Assembly (NCBI RefSeq): GCF_900100005.1
Contig: NZ_FNEB01000001.1
Coordinates: 806,001-870,000, forward strand
Direction: 5' to 3'
Source of the DNA: Lutimaribacter saemankumensis
Lineage (GTDB): Bacteria; Pseudomonadota; Alphaproteobacteria; Rhodobacterales; Rhodobacteraceae
Length of the DNA: 64,000 bases
Part shown: piece by piece, positions 44,515 through 52,293 of the stretch
How positions within the stretch are numbered: the first letter of the stretch is position 1
How the letters are laid out: each line of letters begins with the position of its first letter
Notes under the pieces: model-generated
Databases searched by the model: none
Seen by the model: the letters and a program-made list of their open reading frames with translations, nothing else
What the model was told of the DNA's origin: nothing
Made by a program: the position numbers and the translations under genes

Positions 44515-46550
44515 TGCATGACGAGGCGAATGGTGGCTTGGCCGCCGGGGCATCCCCCCGGCGGCTTTTCCATTTCAACGCCGGCTTCCTGACCCAGCGC
44601 CGCGTGCGGCGAATCCTGCAACTGGCCGGATACCAGCCGACCATCGGCAAACCGGGCGCGGATGATCTTGTGGGGGTCTGGGGGCATTCCCCCTATGCCG
44701 GTCGCGGCGAGGCCGCGGCCAAGGCCAGCGGGGCCGCGCTTGTCCGCATCGAGGACGCGTTCCTGCGGTCGCTTTTCCCCGGCCGTTCGGGCGAGCCGCC
44801 ATTGGGGCTGGTGATCGACCATGGCGGCATGCATTTCGATCCCACGCAACCATCCGATCTTGAGCGTATCCTGACCGAGACCCCGCTCGACGATGCCGCG
44901 CTTCTGGCGCGGGCGCGCGGGGCCATCGCCCGCCTGCGAGAGGCGCAACTGACCAAGTACTCAGCCGTCGATCCTGCCGCCGCACCGCCGGACCCCGGAT
45001 ACGTCCTGGTGATCGACCAGACGCATGGCGATGCCTCGGTCACGCACGGCATGGCGGATGCCAATTCCTTTCGTGAAATGCTGTTTCACGCACGCGACGA
45101 CCATCCCGGCGCGCGCATATTGATCAAGACCCACCCCGAAACCGTGGCGGGACACCGAAAGGGGTATTTCGGGCCCGACGATCTGGACGACCGCACCGCG
45201 TTCCTGACCGATCCGGTCAGCCCCTGGGCGTTGCTCGAAGGGGCCATCGCCGTCTACACCGTGTCGTCGCAAATGGGGTTCGAGGCCATCATGGCCGGCC
45301 ACCGCCCGCATGTGTTCGGGCGGCCTTTCTATGCCGGATGGGGCCTGACCGAGGATCTGCACAGCATCCCGCGCCGCCACCGCACACTGACACGCGCGCA
45401 GCTTTTTGCCGGGGCGATGCTGCTTTACCCGGTCTGGTACGATCCGTTCCACGACCGGCTGTGCGAGCTGGAAGAGGTGATCGACATCCTCGACGCGCAG
45501 GCCCGCGCCTGGCGCGAGGACCGGCACGGCTGGGTCGCGCAGGGCATGCGACTTTGGAAACGCGGGGCGATCCAGGGCTTCTTCGGTGCGGCCAAGGGTG
45601 TGCGTTTCGCCGACGACCTGGAAAAAGCGCGCGGTTTGGCCGCGAAATCGCGCGCCCGGCGCATGGTCTGGGCCACGCAGGCCCGCGCCGACGACGATGC
45701 CGTGCGGGTCGAGGACGGGTTCCTGCGGTCGCGCGGGCTGGGCGCGAAACTGGTGCCTCCGCTGTCGCTGGTATGTGACGATCTGGGGATCTATTACGAC
45801 CCCACCCGCGAAAGCCGGCTGGAACGGCTGATCGCCAAACGCGCTGACCTGCGCCCCGACCAGGCAGACCGCGCCCGCGCGCTGATCGGTCGGATCACGC
45901 GGTCGGGGCTGTCGAAATACAACCTCGGCGGCGCGCAGCCCGACCTGCCCCAAGGCCGGCTGATCCTGGTGCCCGGCCAGGTCGAGGACGACGCGTCGAT
46001 CCTTGCCGGCACGGAAAAGGTTTCGACCAATCGCGCGCTGCTCGAAGCGGCGCGGGCCGCGAACCCCGATGCGGTGATCCTGTACAAACCCCACCCCGAT
46101 GTCGAAGCCGGGCTTCGCAAGGGCAACATCGCACCGATCGACCTTGTCGGACTGGCAGACCGCGTGCTGGACCTGAGCGACCCGGCCGCCCTTCTGCCCC
46201 GGATCGACGAGGTCTGGACCATGACGTCACTTCTAGGGTTCGAGGCCCTGCTGCGCGGGGTTCCGGTCGTCACGCTCGGTGCACCGTTTTATGCCGGATG
46301 GGGGCTGACGCGGCATCTAGGGCCCCACCTGCCAAGGCGCACAGCGCGCCCGACTTTGGAAGCGTTGGTTCATGCCGCGCTGATCGATTATCCCCGCTAC
46401 CGCGATCCCGTGACCGGGCAGCCCTGTCCTGTCGAGGTTATCGTCACGCGGCTGGAGGACGGCCGCCTGCCCGCACCAGGTATGCCATTGCGCTTGCTGT
46501 CGAAAATTCAGGGGATATTCGCCAGCCAGGCACATTTGTGGCGGCGTTGA
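44514..46550 (+). CDS. kpsC: bifunctional beta-Kdo transferase of capsule linker (KpsC family)
   Basis: A 678-residue protein made of two related halves: VRIEDAFLRSLFPGRSG and PHVFGRPFYAGWGLTEDL in the first, VRVEDGFLRSRGLGAK and VTLGAPFYAGWGLTRHL in the second. KpsC proteins carry two retaining beta-Kdo transferase domains that build the alternating beta-2,4 and beta-2,7 poly-Kdo linker; here both halves look intact. ATG 44514 overlaps the stop of the OPX gene. kpsC and kpsS, usually adjacent, are separated by the OPX gene. Confidence 0.9.
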   Translation: MHDEANGGLAAGASPRRLFHFNAGFLTQRRVRRILQLAGYQPTIGKPGADDLVGVWGHSPYAGRGEAAAKASGAALVRIEDAFLRSLFPGRSGEPPLGLVIDHGGMHFDPTQPSDLERILTETPLDDAALLARARGAIARLREAQLTKYSAVDPAAAPPDPGYVLVIDQTHGDASVTHGMADANSFREMLFHARDDHPGARILIKTHPETVAGHRKGYFGPDDLDDRTAFLTDPVSPWALLEGAIAVYTVSSQMGFEAIMAGHRPHVFGRPFYAGWGLTEDLHSIPRRHRTLTRAQLFAGAMLLYPVWYDPFHDRLCELEEVIDILDAQARAWREDRHGWVAQGMRLWKRGAIQGFFGAAKGVRFADDLEKARGLAAKSRARRMVWATQARADDDAVRVEDGFLRSRGLGAKLVPPLSLVCDDLGIYYDPTRESRLERLIAKRADLRPDQADRARALIGRITRSGLSKYNLGGAQPDLPQGRLILVPGQVEDDASILAGTEKVSTNRALLEAARAANPDAVILYKPHPDVEAGLRKGNIAPIDLVGLADRVLDLSDPAALLPRIDEVWTMTSLLGFEALLRGVPVVTLGAPFYAGWGLTRHLGPHLPRRTARPTLEALVHAALIDYPRYRDPVTGQPCPVEVIVTRLEDGRLPAPGMPLRLLSKIQGIFASQAHLWRR

Positions 46551-46590
46551 CGGAAATGGCCGCGATGCAAAGGCATTCTTGCAAGCCCGG

Positions 46591-47694
46591 TCACGCCACC
46601 TTTCGCTGCCAGCGGTGAAGGATATCGCCACCCACTGCGCGGGTTTCGACCAGATCGAACCGTGGTGCACTGGCCAGGCGTTCCACACCCATGACGCCGA
46701 CGGCCGGCCGGCCCTCGGCACCGATAACGGCACCGGCCGTGAATCCCACCAGTTCGTCTACCAGACCCGCCGACAAGAGCGAGGCCGCAAGCGCCCCGCC
46801 CCCTTCGCAAAAGACGCGGGTCAACCCGGCCTGGGCCAGCGCCTGCAAGACGGAGGCGGGATCGAGCTGCCCGCCCGCAAGCGCGCATTCCAGCCGTTTC
46901 GCACCGATCCCGTCCCAGGCCTCGGCCAGCGGTGCATCCGCATCGGGCCCGTGGCAAAGCCAAAGCGGCACGTCGCCAGCCGTCTGAGCAAGGGTCGAGC
47001 TTAACGGCAGGTCCAGCCGACGCGACACCACGACCCGGACCGGTTGGCGCACGTTGCCCATGCCGCGCACTGTCAGCGATGGATCGTCGGCGCGCGCGGT
47101 GCCCGCCCCGACCATCACCGCGTCGTGCGACACACGCATCGCGTGCACGGCGCGGCGCGCCTCGGGGCCGGTGATCCATTGGCTTTCGCCTGTCGCCGTG
47201 GCGATGCGCCCGTCAAAACTGCTGGCCAGTTTCAGCGTGACCCAGGGACGCCCCTGCCCGCGCGCAAGCCGGAATCCGGCCAGATCCTGCGCGGCCTCGG
47301 CAGCCAGAACCCCGGTGTCCACCTGGATACCCGCCGCGCGCATCTGCGCAAGGCCGCGGCCCGCCACCCTGGGATCGTTGTCTTCGATCGCGACGACCAC
47401 GCGCGCGACGCCCGCGTCGATCAGAGTTTGCGCGCAAGGCGGGGTCTGGCCGTGATGCGCGCAGGGTTCCAGCGTGACATAAGCCGTCGCACCGCGCGCA
47501 AGCGCGCCCGCCTGGGCCAATGCTTGGGGTTCGGCATGGGGGCGGCCGCCCGGCGCGGTCCAGCCACGCCCGACGATCCGGCCCTCGTGCACGATGACGC
47601 ACCCCACGGCCGGGTTCGGCCATGCGTTACCTTGGCCGCGCCGCCCGAGCGACACGGCCAGTGCCATGTAACGGGCATCGGCGGCTTCGGTCAC
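46591..47694 (-). CDS. ribD: bifunctional riboflavin deaminase/reductase RibD
   Basis: A 367-residue protein. The N-terminal zinc deaminase domain has His53 and Glu55 (RPHAEPQAL) with Cys78 and Cys87 ([13 protein letters not shown]). The C-terminal reductase domain has [20 protein letters not shown] and [18 protein letters not shown]. The two act in sequence on the pyrimidine intermediate of riboflavin synthesis. The start is GTG 47694, overlapping the nrdR stop as GTGA. It converges on kpsC with a 40 bp gap. Confidence 0.97.
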   Translation of the reverse strand: MTEAADARYMALAVSLGRRGQGNAWPNPAVGCVIVHEGRIVGRGWTAPGGRPHAEPQALAQAGALARGATAYVTLEPCAHHGQTPPCAQTLIDAGVARVVVAIEDNDPRVAGRGLAQMRAAGIQVDTGVLAAEAAQDLAGFRLARGQGRPWVTLKLASSFDGRIATATGESQWITGPEARRAVHAMRVSHDAVMVGAGTARADDPSLTVRGMGNVRQPVRVVVSRRLDLPLSSTLAQTAGDVPLWLCHGPDADAPLAEAWDGIGAKRLECALAGGQLDPASVLQALAQAGLTRVFCEGGGALAASLLSAGLVDELVGFTAGAVIGAEGRPAVGVMGVERLASAPRFDLVETRAVGGDILHRWQRKVA

Positions 47695-48164
47695 TCTTCC
47701 GGGGCCGCGTCCACATCAGGACGAAGCTCGGAGACGAATTTGTCGAAATCGTCCGCAGCCTGGAAGTTCTTGTAAACGCTGGCAAAACGCACATAGGCCA
47801 CGGTGTCGATCCGGGCGAGCGTTTCCATCACTATCTCACCGATTGTCTTGGACGGGATGTCGGTTTCGCCAAGGCTTTCCAGCCGCCGGACGATACCGGA
47901 AATCATCTGGTCGATGCGCTCGGGTTCGACAGGACGTTTCTGCAAAGCGATCCTGATCGAGCGTTCCAGCTTGTCGCGATCGAAATCCTCGCGCCGGCCA
48001 TTCGACTTGATCACCACGAGATCGCGCAGCTGCACCCGTTCATAGGTGGTGAACCGCCCCCCGCAGGCCGGGCAGAAACGCCGCCGGCGGATCGAAACAT
48101 GATCCTCTGCCGGGCGTGAATCCTTAACCTGCGTATCAATATTTCCGCAAAACGGGCAGCGCAT
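47691..48164 (-). CDS. nrdR: transcriptional repressor NrdR
   Basis: A 157-residue regulator of ribonucleotide reductase genes. The zinc ribbon uses Cys3, Cys6, Cys31 and Cys34 (MRCPFCGN and RRFCPACG), and the ATP-cone follows ([20 protein letters not shown] to [16 protein letters not shown]). It represses nrd operons when dATP is high. It is coupled to ribD, a widely conserved pairing. A palindrome and a plausible promoter lie upstream at 48231-48266. Confidence 0.97.
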   Translation of the reverse strand: MRCPFCGNIDTQVKDSRPAEDHVSIRRRRFCPACGGRFTTYERVQLRDLVVIKSNGRREDFDRDKLERSIRIALQKRPVEPERIDQMISGIVRRLESLGETDIPSKTIGEIVMETLARIDTVAYVRFASVYKNFQAADDFDKFVSELRPDVDAAPEE

Positions 48165-48218
48165 GGCCGTTCCCCTTTTTCTTCTGTCTCAGCCTCAGGG
48201 TCGTGGGTGTACCCCCAC

Positions 48219-48227
48219 TTATCCACA
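48219..48227. promoter_or_regulatory. DnaA-box-like 9-mer upstream of nrdR
   Basis: TTATCCACA is a perfect match to the DnaA-box consensus, 55 bp upstream of nrdR and between its start and its putative promoter. One such site is expected by chance about every other 64 kb, so this is only suggestive. Confidence 0.25.
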
Positions 48228-48230
48228 GGC

Positions 48231-48266
48231 ACTATAGGGCAGCCGCGAGGTTTTGTGTAGACACAA
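48231..48266 (-). promoter_or_regulatory. putative nrdR-ribD promoter with TTGTGT/ACACAA palindrome
   Basis: On the minus strand TACACA (48259-48254) and TATAGT (48236-48231), 17 bp apart, form a plausible sigma-70 promoter for nrdR. A palindrome TTGTGT-AG-ACACAA (48253-48266) overlaps the -35. NrdR boxes elsewhere also contain ACACAA-type half-sites, so autoregulation is possible but not shown. Confidence 0.45.
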
Positions 48267-48357
48267 TAATCACCCACCAGATCGGCTGTTTTCGCCATGC
48301 CTCGGAGCAGCCGGGGCGCCGGCGAAAACGCCGGCGCCCAACCTGTCGCGCGCAGGA

Positions 48358-48786
48358 CTATTGCTGGACGGTTTGCAGGTAATAGACCAGCGACAGGATG
48401 CGCCCCTGAACGATCTCCCTGGTATCTATTCCAGGGTGGAAGGTGTGCGGGTTGGCCTCTTCTGCGAAGAGATCGCCCCATACTGGCATCTCGGAATTGC
48501 CATGCGCACCGATCTGCCGCGTGCCGTCTATGGCCTGGTAGGTCTCGGAAAACGGAAAGGCGCCGTTGTTTTCCTTGGCCAGAAGCTGAAGATTTCTTGG
48601 CTTTTGCGCGAAAAGATCGGCAACGGGCCCGTCACCCGCCCCCGCCGCGCCATGGCAGACGGCGCAATTCTCCTTAAAAAGAGCCTCACCGATCATGGCG
48701 GGTTGCGCCTGAGTGGCGGCGCCAAGGCCCGAAATCGCAACGGCAAAAAGAAAAAGACTGGAACAGGATTTGTCGAGAAACATCAT
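48358..48786 (-). CDS. periplasmic c-type cytochrome
   Basis: A 142-residue protein with an N-terminal signal (hydrophobic core LFLFAVAISGLGAATQAQ) and one haem site, CAVCH at residues 41-45. EMPVWGDLF near residue 100 could supply the methionine ligand. FHPGIDTREIVQGRILSLVYYLQTVQQ forms the C-terminal helix. It is probably a small electron carrier, like cytochromes attached to diverse dehydrogenases; the partner is not evident. ATG 48786 follows GGAGGAGGAG. Confidence 0.88.
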   Translation of the reverse strand: MMFLDKSCSSLFLFAVAISGLGAATQAQPAMIGEALFKENCAVCHGAAGAGDGPVADLFAQKPRNLQLLAKENNGAFPFSETYQAIDGTRQIGAHGNSEMPVWGDLFAEEANPHTFHPGIDTREIVQGRILSLVYYLQTVQQ

Positions 48787-48955
48787 GTCTCCTCCTCCCG
48801 GAGATGGTTGTCGTTGAAGTCTCCTGTGAAACGTCAGCCCGGCCCTCACCGGGCGCAATGGTCAACAACGCTGCCAGCCTGCAGCCAACCCGGTGACGTG
48901 GCATTGATCTGCGTCAACCATTCTCGGGCGCAGAATTTGTCCACCCCCGCGGAGA

Positions 48956-49360
48956 TCACCCCAGATGCGCGGCCACTTGCCGGTGATGCGGCGCATCGCG
49001 ATGTTCGAAAAGGTAAATGCCTTGCCAGGTGCCAAGGCGCATCCGCCCGCCCTGCACGGGAATCTGCAGGCTGACCGGCAACAGCGCCGCCTTTATATGG
49101 GCAGGCATGTCATCGGGGCCTTCGTAGGTGTGCGTCAGGTAGGCCATGGACGGATCGGTCGTGGGCGGCACCAGCCGGTCAAAGAAATTGCGCAGGTCGA
49201 TGCGCACTTCGGGGTCGGCGTTTTCCTGGATCAGCAGGCTGGCCGAGGTATGGCGGATCATCAGCGTCAGCAGCCCATCGCCCCGAACCCAAGCGGCGAC
49301 ATCGCGCGTGAATTCGTACAGGCCCTGGCCCTCGGTTCGGATTTCAAACGTGGTCTGCAT
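48956..49360 (-). CDS. YjbQ/UPF0047-family secondary thiamine-phosphate synthase-like protein
   Basis: A 134-residue protein. Motifs are GLLTLMIRHTSASLLIQENA, RIDLRNFFDRLVPPTTDPSM, YEGPDDMPAHIKAALLPVSL and GTWQGIYLFEHRDAPHHRQV, with histidines that probably bind metal. Family members show low thiamine-phosphate synthase activity, so the true role is unclear. ATG 49360 gives the normal family start. Cytoplasmic. Confidence 0.92.
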   Translation of the reverse strand: MQTTFEIRTEGQGLYEFTRDVAAWVRGDGLLTLMIRHTSASLLIQENADPEVRIDLRNFFDRLVPPTTDPSMAYLTHTYEGPDDMPAHIKAALLPVSLQIPVQGGRMRLGTWQGIYLFEHRDAPHHRQVAAHLG

Positions 49361-49461
49361 GACGGCCCGGAACGCGCGCTGTTTTGACGGGGCCAAGCTT
49401 TACACTGCCGGGCCGTGGGGGCAAGAAGGCCGGGACAACGCGCAAGCCCGGGCCCTTTCCC

Positions 49462-50376
49462 ATGCTACCCATCCTTTTGACAGGGCTTTTGCCCAGTTTC
49501 CTGCTTGTCTGCCTGGGCGGACTGGTGCGCAACCGCCTGTCGGAAAATGCCTGGGCCGGGCTGGACCGGCTGAATTTCGAAATCCTGTTTCCCGCGCTGA
49601 TCTTTACCGCCGCCGCGGCACGTCCCATCGCGCCGGAAAGCCTGGTGATCGTCGGGCCGCTGGTCTGGGCGGTGCTTGGCCTGGGGCTGGCCCTGGGATG
49701 GCTGGCACGCCCCTTCGGCCCCGAGCGGTTCCTCGACTACGCCGGAGCGTGGCAGACGGCGTGGCGCTTCAACACCGCGCTGGGGTTCGTGGTGGTGCAG
49801 GCGCTGCCCTCGGCCGATCTGGCCTATTACTCGGTAACGATCGGGCTGGCGATCCCGATGGCCAACGTGTTTGCCGTGTCGGCCCTATCGCGTGGCGAGG
49901 GGCTGTCGGCCGGTCTGGCCCTGCGCAAGGTCGCGCTGAACCCGTTTCTTCTGGCCAGCCTGGCGGGCGTCGCCGTTGGCGTCAGCGGAGTTGCGATCCC
50001 CGCGCCGGTCCTTGCGCCCGTAACGCTGCTGGCGCAGGCCGCCATTCCCGTTGCGCTGATATCCATCGGGGCCACGCTGAACTGGCGGGCACTTGCGAAA
50101 CTCGACCGGTTTTCCGCGATCCTTGTCGGAACCAAGCTGGTGGCCCTGCCGATGGCGGTCAGCCTTTGCGCCTTGGTGCTTGGGGCAAGCGGCCCGATCG
50201 TTCCGGTCCTCGTGGTATTCGCGGCCCTGCCCACCGCGTCGGCCGCGCATGTGCTGGCGGCGGGTTTCGGCGCCGACCGCAAGCTGCCCGCCACGCTGAT
50301 CGCGCAGACGACGCTGATCAGCGCCATGACCCTTCCCGTCTGGATGACCGTGGCCGAGGTGTTGGCCCGTCAATAA
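49462..50376 (+). CDS. AEC-family (auxin efflux carrier-type) transporter
   Basis: A 304-residue membrane protein with about 10 hydrophobic segments (PILLTGLLPSFLLVCLGGLV; LVIVGPLVWAVLGLGLALGW; TLLAQAAIPVALISIGATLN). NRLSENAWAGLDRLNFEILF near residue 26 is the conserved first-loop pattern of the AEC/PF03547 family. The substrate is unknown; relatives carry carboxylates or amino acids. It is divergent from the YjbQ gene. Its 3' end overlaps the convergent next gene by 7 bp. Confidence 0.88.
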   Translation: MLPILLTGLLPSFLLVCLGGLVRNRLSENAWAGLDRLNFEILFPALIFTAAAARPIAPESLVIVGPLVWAVLGLGLALGWLARPFGPERFLDYAGAWQTAWRFNTALGFVVVQALPSADLAYYSVTIGLAIPMANVFAVSALSRGEGLSAGLALRKVALNPFLLASLAGVAVGVSGVAIPAPVLAPVTLLAQAAIPVALISIGATLNWRALAKLDRFSAILVGTKLVALPMAVSLCALVLGASGPIVPVLVVFAALPTASAAHVLAAGFGADRKLPATLIAQTTLISAMTLPVWMTVAEVLARQ

Positions 50377-50795
50377 AGCCAGATCGGATCGTCTTCGTAG
50401 CAAAAGCTGTTGCGCGCCATGCCGACCGAAACGTTGAACCCCGGTTCCGTCACCGACAGGCTGAAATTAAAGCCCTGACCCGCACGGCGGCCCTCGCCAT
50501 CGTCGAGTATGAAGGCCACTGCGCGTCGGCCCGGCTGGGTCTGGCTGGGGCCGCGGCCACGCAGGATCGACAGGCGCTTGTTCGCGGGGGCGTTCAGGAC
50601 GTTGCGGGCATAATCCGCCGCCGCGCAGAAATACTGCTGCGGACCCGAACCGGGCCTGCCGATCACCTCGAAGGTGCCTTGCCCCTCAAGCGCATTCACG
50701 CGATGCGCATTCAGCGCGACATAATCGGCTGCAGCTGCTGGGCTGACCCCGGCAACGGCAAGGCCAATAGCAATGGCATGGGCGACTCGCGACAT
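50370..50795 (-). CDS. secreted protein of unknown function
   Basis: A 141-residue protein with a signal peptide (AIAIGLAVAGVSPAAAADYV). The mature part includes APANKRLSILRGRGPSQTQP, QGFNFSLSVTEPGFNVSVGM and a C-terminal ARNSFCYEDDPIWLY. Two cysteines (QQYFCAAAD and NSFCYED) could form a disulfide. I do not recognise a family. It is convergent with the AEC gene, overlapping it by 7 bp. Confidence 0.7.
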   Translation of the reverse strand: MSRVAHAIAIGLAVAGVSPAAAADYVALNAHRVNALEGQGTFEVIGRPGSGPQQYFCAAADYARNVLNAPANKRLSILRGRGPSQTQPGRRAVAFILDDGEGRRAGQGFNFSLSVTEPGFNVSVGMARNSFCYEDDPIWLY

Positions 50796-50846
50796 GATCG
50801 GCACTCCTTTCGCGTATGAATATAGCGCAGAAGGCAACCGCGCGCC

Positions 50847-51461
50847 TCACGTTTGGGTGAGGGTCGCACGCGTCATGCCGGGCGCGCCTGACAGCTCTTT
50901 TCGGATATGGGCGTCGGCGGCGTCCGCAACCCGGTCGAGCCCACCCATCTGCGCGAACTCGGCCTCGAGCAGCTTGACCGCGGGCGCGACCGGCTTGCCC
51001 ACATCGTGGCGGTCCACAAGGTCGACCGCACGGCTCATGAGGTCAGTTACCAGCGGCAGGCCGATTACCGAGGCAAGCGCGCCTATTTCGAGAAGCCGCG
51101 TCTTTTCTCCGGTATTCACCAGATGCAAAAGCCCGCCATGGCCCAGGCATTTGTGGCAGTCCGCAACCCCAAGCGCCACCTGTTCGACATGAGAGAATCT
51201 GCAAGCCGGGTTTCCACGGGCTTTGCGCTCTGCCCGCCGTGCGATCCGCTGCCAATTCCAGCGGCTGCCGGACCTAGGCACAATCCATCGCGGGTGCCAT
51301 CGGGATAGTGCGAACACGGCGAACGACACACTCAGCCCGACACCGATGAAAAGCGTCGCAAATTCAAGCGACCGGCCGCATTCCGCCAAGTCCTGAACGC
51401 ACAGCGAACGCAACCCATACGGAACAAAACCGCCAATCATCGCGATGGCAAAACCACTCAT
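50847..51461 (-). CDS. membrane protein of unknown function, atypical codon use
   Basis: A 204-residue ORF. The N-terminal part has one or two hydrophobic segments (AIAMIGGFVPYGLRSLC and EFATLFIGVGLSVSFAVFAL), a CxxC-type pair (VADCHKCLGHGG), a third hydrophobic stretch (EIGALASVIGLPLVTDLM) and a charged C-terminus. Codons in the first half are less GC-biased than in the neighbours, which suggests transfer or relaxed selection. ATG 51461 has GAGG upstream. No plus-strand ORF here makes a better gene. The gene is plausible but not certain. Confidence 0.5.
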   Translation of the reverse strand: MSGFAIAMIGGFVPYGLRSLCVQDLAECGRSLEFATLFIGVGLSVSFAVFALSRWHPRWIVPRSGSRWNWQRIARRAERKARGNPACRFSHVEQVALGVADCHKCLGHGGLLHLVNTGEKTRLLEIGALASVIGLPLVTDLMSRAVDLVDRHDVGKPVAPAVKLLEAEFAQMGGLDRVADAADAHIRKELSGAPGMTRATLTQT

Positions 51462-51804
51462 GAACGCACCTCGGAAACCAAGCTGCCCTTCCTGTAAACC
51501 ACGATTCTGAAAGGATTAAGGCATGGCGGTGGCACGATCCCGCCATTGAGGTCCGTCATCGCACTTATGCATTCGACGGGTCAAACCCTGCCCTATTTCA
51601 GAAACGGAAATCAACCCACGCACGAAGAGACAAAGAGCGGGTGCGGGACGGAGAACGCCCCCGCGTCGATGCCGGTCGATAACAAGCCGATCCCCCTGTT
51701 ACGAAGAACGAAAAAGGCGCCCCAAAAGGCGCCTTTCCTGACAGTGCCCGTTTGGGCCGTGTCGTCATGATGGCGCGCCGGATGCGGCGCGTGGGCCTGC
51801 GATC
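51462..51804. other. 343 bp without a gene
   Basis: I find no convincing ORF on either strand and no tRNA. The GC content looks lower than in the flanks. The only clear element is the terminator at 51713-51736 for the minus-strand gene at 51805. Confidence 0.6.
51713..51736 (-). terminator. terminator of the small basic-protein gene
   Basis: AAAGGCGCC-CCAAAA-GGCGCCTTT is a perfect 9 bp stem. On the minus strand it is followed by further T residues (TTTTTCGTTC), as expected of an intrinsic terminator 70 bp past the stop at 51805. Confidence 0.82.
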
Positions 51805-52080
51805 TCAGGCAGCCTCGCGGCTGGCCTCGATGGCGGGAACGATGCGGAACCCTTCCTTTTCCATCTGGCGCAGGGCGGCGAGTGCGGCCTTGGTCTTGGC
51901 GCGGCGGGCATCGCCCCATGCCGATTTCAACGCGGCCTTGTCAGCCTTTGGGTTGGCCTTCAGATACTCCACCTTCCAAAAGGCCAAAGCCATCTTGCGG
52001 GCAAGCTTGCGGCGGGCTTTCTGCTCGGGGGTACGCGCCTTTGCAGTCGTCGCGGCGGTTTTGTCTTGTGTGTCTTCCAT
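51805..52080 (-). CDS. small basic protein, unknown function
   Basis: A 91-residue, lysine- and alanine-rich protein (RTPEQKARRKLARKMALAFW; LKANPKADKAALKSAWGDAR; AALRQMEKEGFRIVPAIEAS). It is probably largely helical and positively charged, with no signal peptide. I do not recognise the family; a nucleic-acid-binding role is only a guess from charge. ATG 52080 opens with MEDTQDKTAATTA. It lies downstream of rpoD's terminator on the same strand and has its own upstream region. Confidence 0.7.
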   Translation of the reverse strand: MEDTQDKTAATTAKARTPEQKARRKLARKMALAFWKVEYLKANPKADKAALKSAWGDARRAKTKAALAALRQMEKEGFRIVPAIEASREAA

Positions 52081-52241
52081 TGGGATAATCCTGTATGGGG
52101 AAGCCTGCGCCGGACACGTCCGGGCCCTTGGCCGGGCCGCATGACGGGGCGCATGGCTTCGCATTACGCCCAAGATTGCGTTTGCGCTAGCAAAATGTGA
52201 CGAATTTCAACCAAGCCGCGCATTTTTTGCGATTGCGTCAC

Positions 52242-52269
52242 AAAAAAACCGGCCCGTTTCGGGGCCGGC
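52242..52269 (-). terminator. rpoD terminator
   Basis: CCGGCCC (52249-52255) and GGGCCGG (52262-52268) form a perfect 7 bp stem with a 6-base loop; on the minus strand it is followed by TTTTTTT. It lies 25 bp past the rpoD stop. Confidence 0.88.
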
Positions 52270-52293
52270 TTTCGCATGTCTTAAGGCTTTGCC

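Noticed and set aside
51546-51770. A 74-codon plus-strand ORF in the gap after the atypical gene
   Set aside because: It runs through a terminator stem and has no convincing ribosome-binding site or domain.
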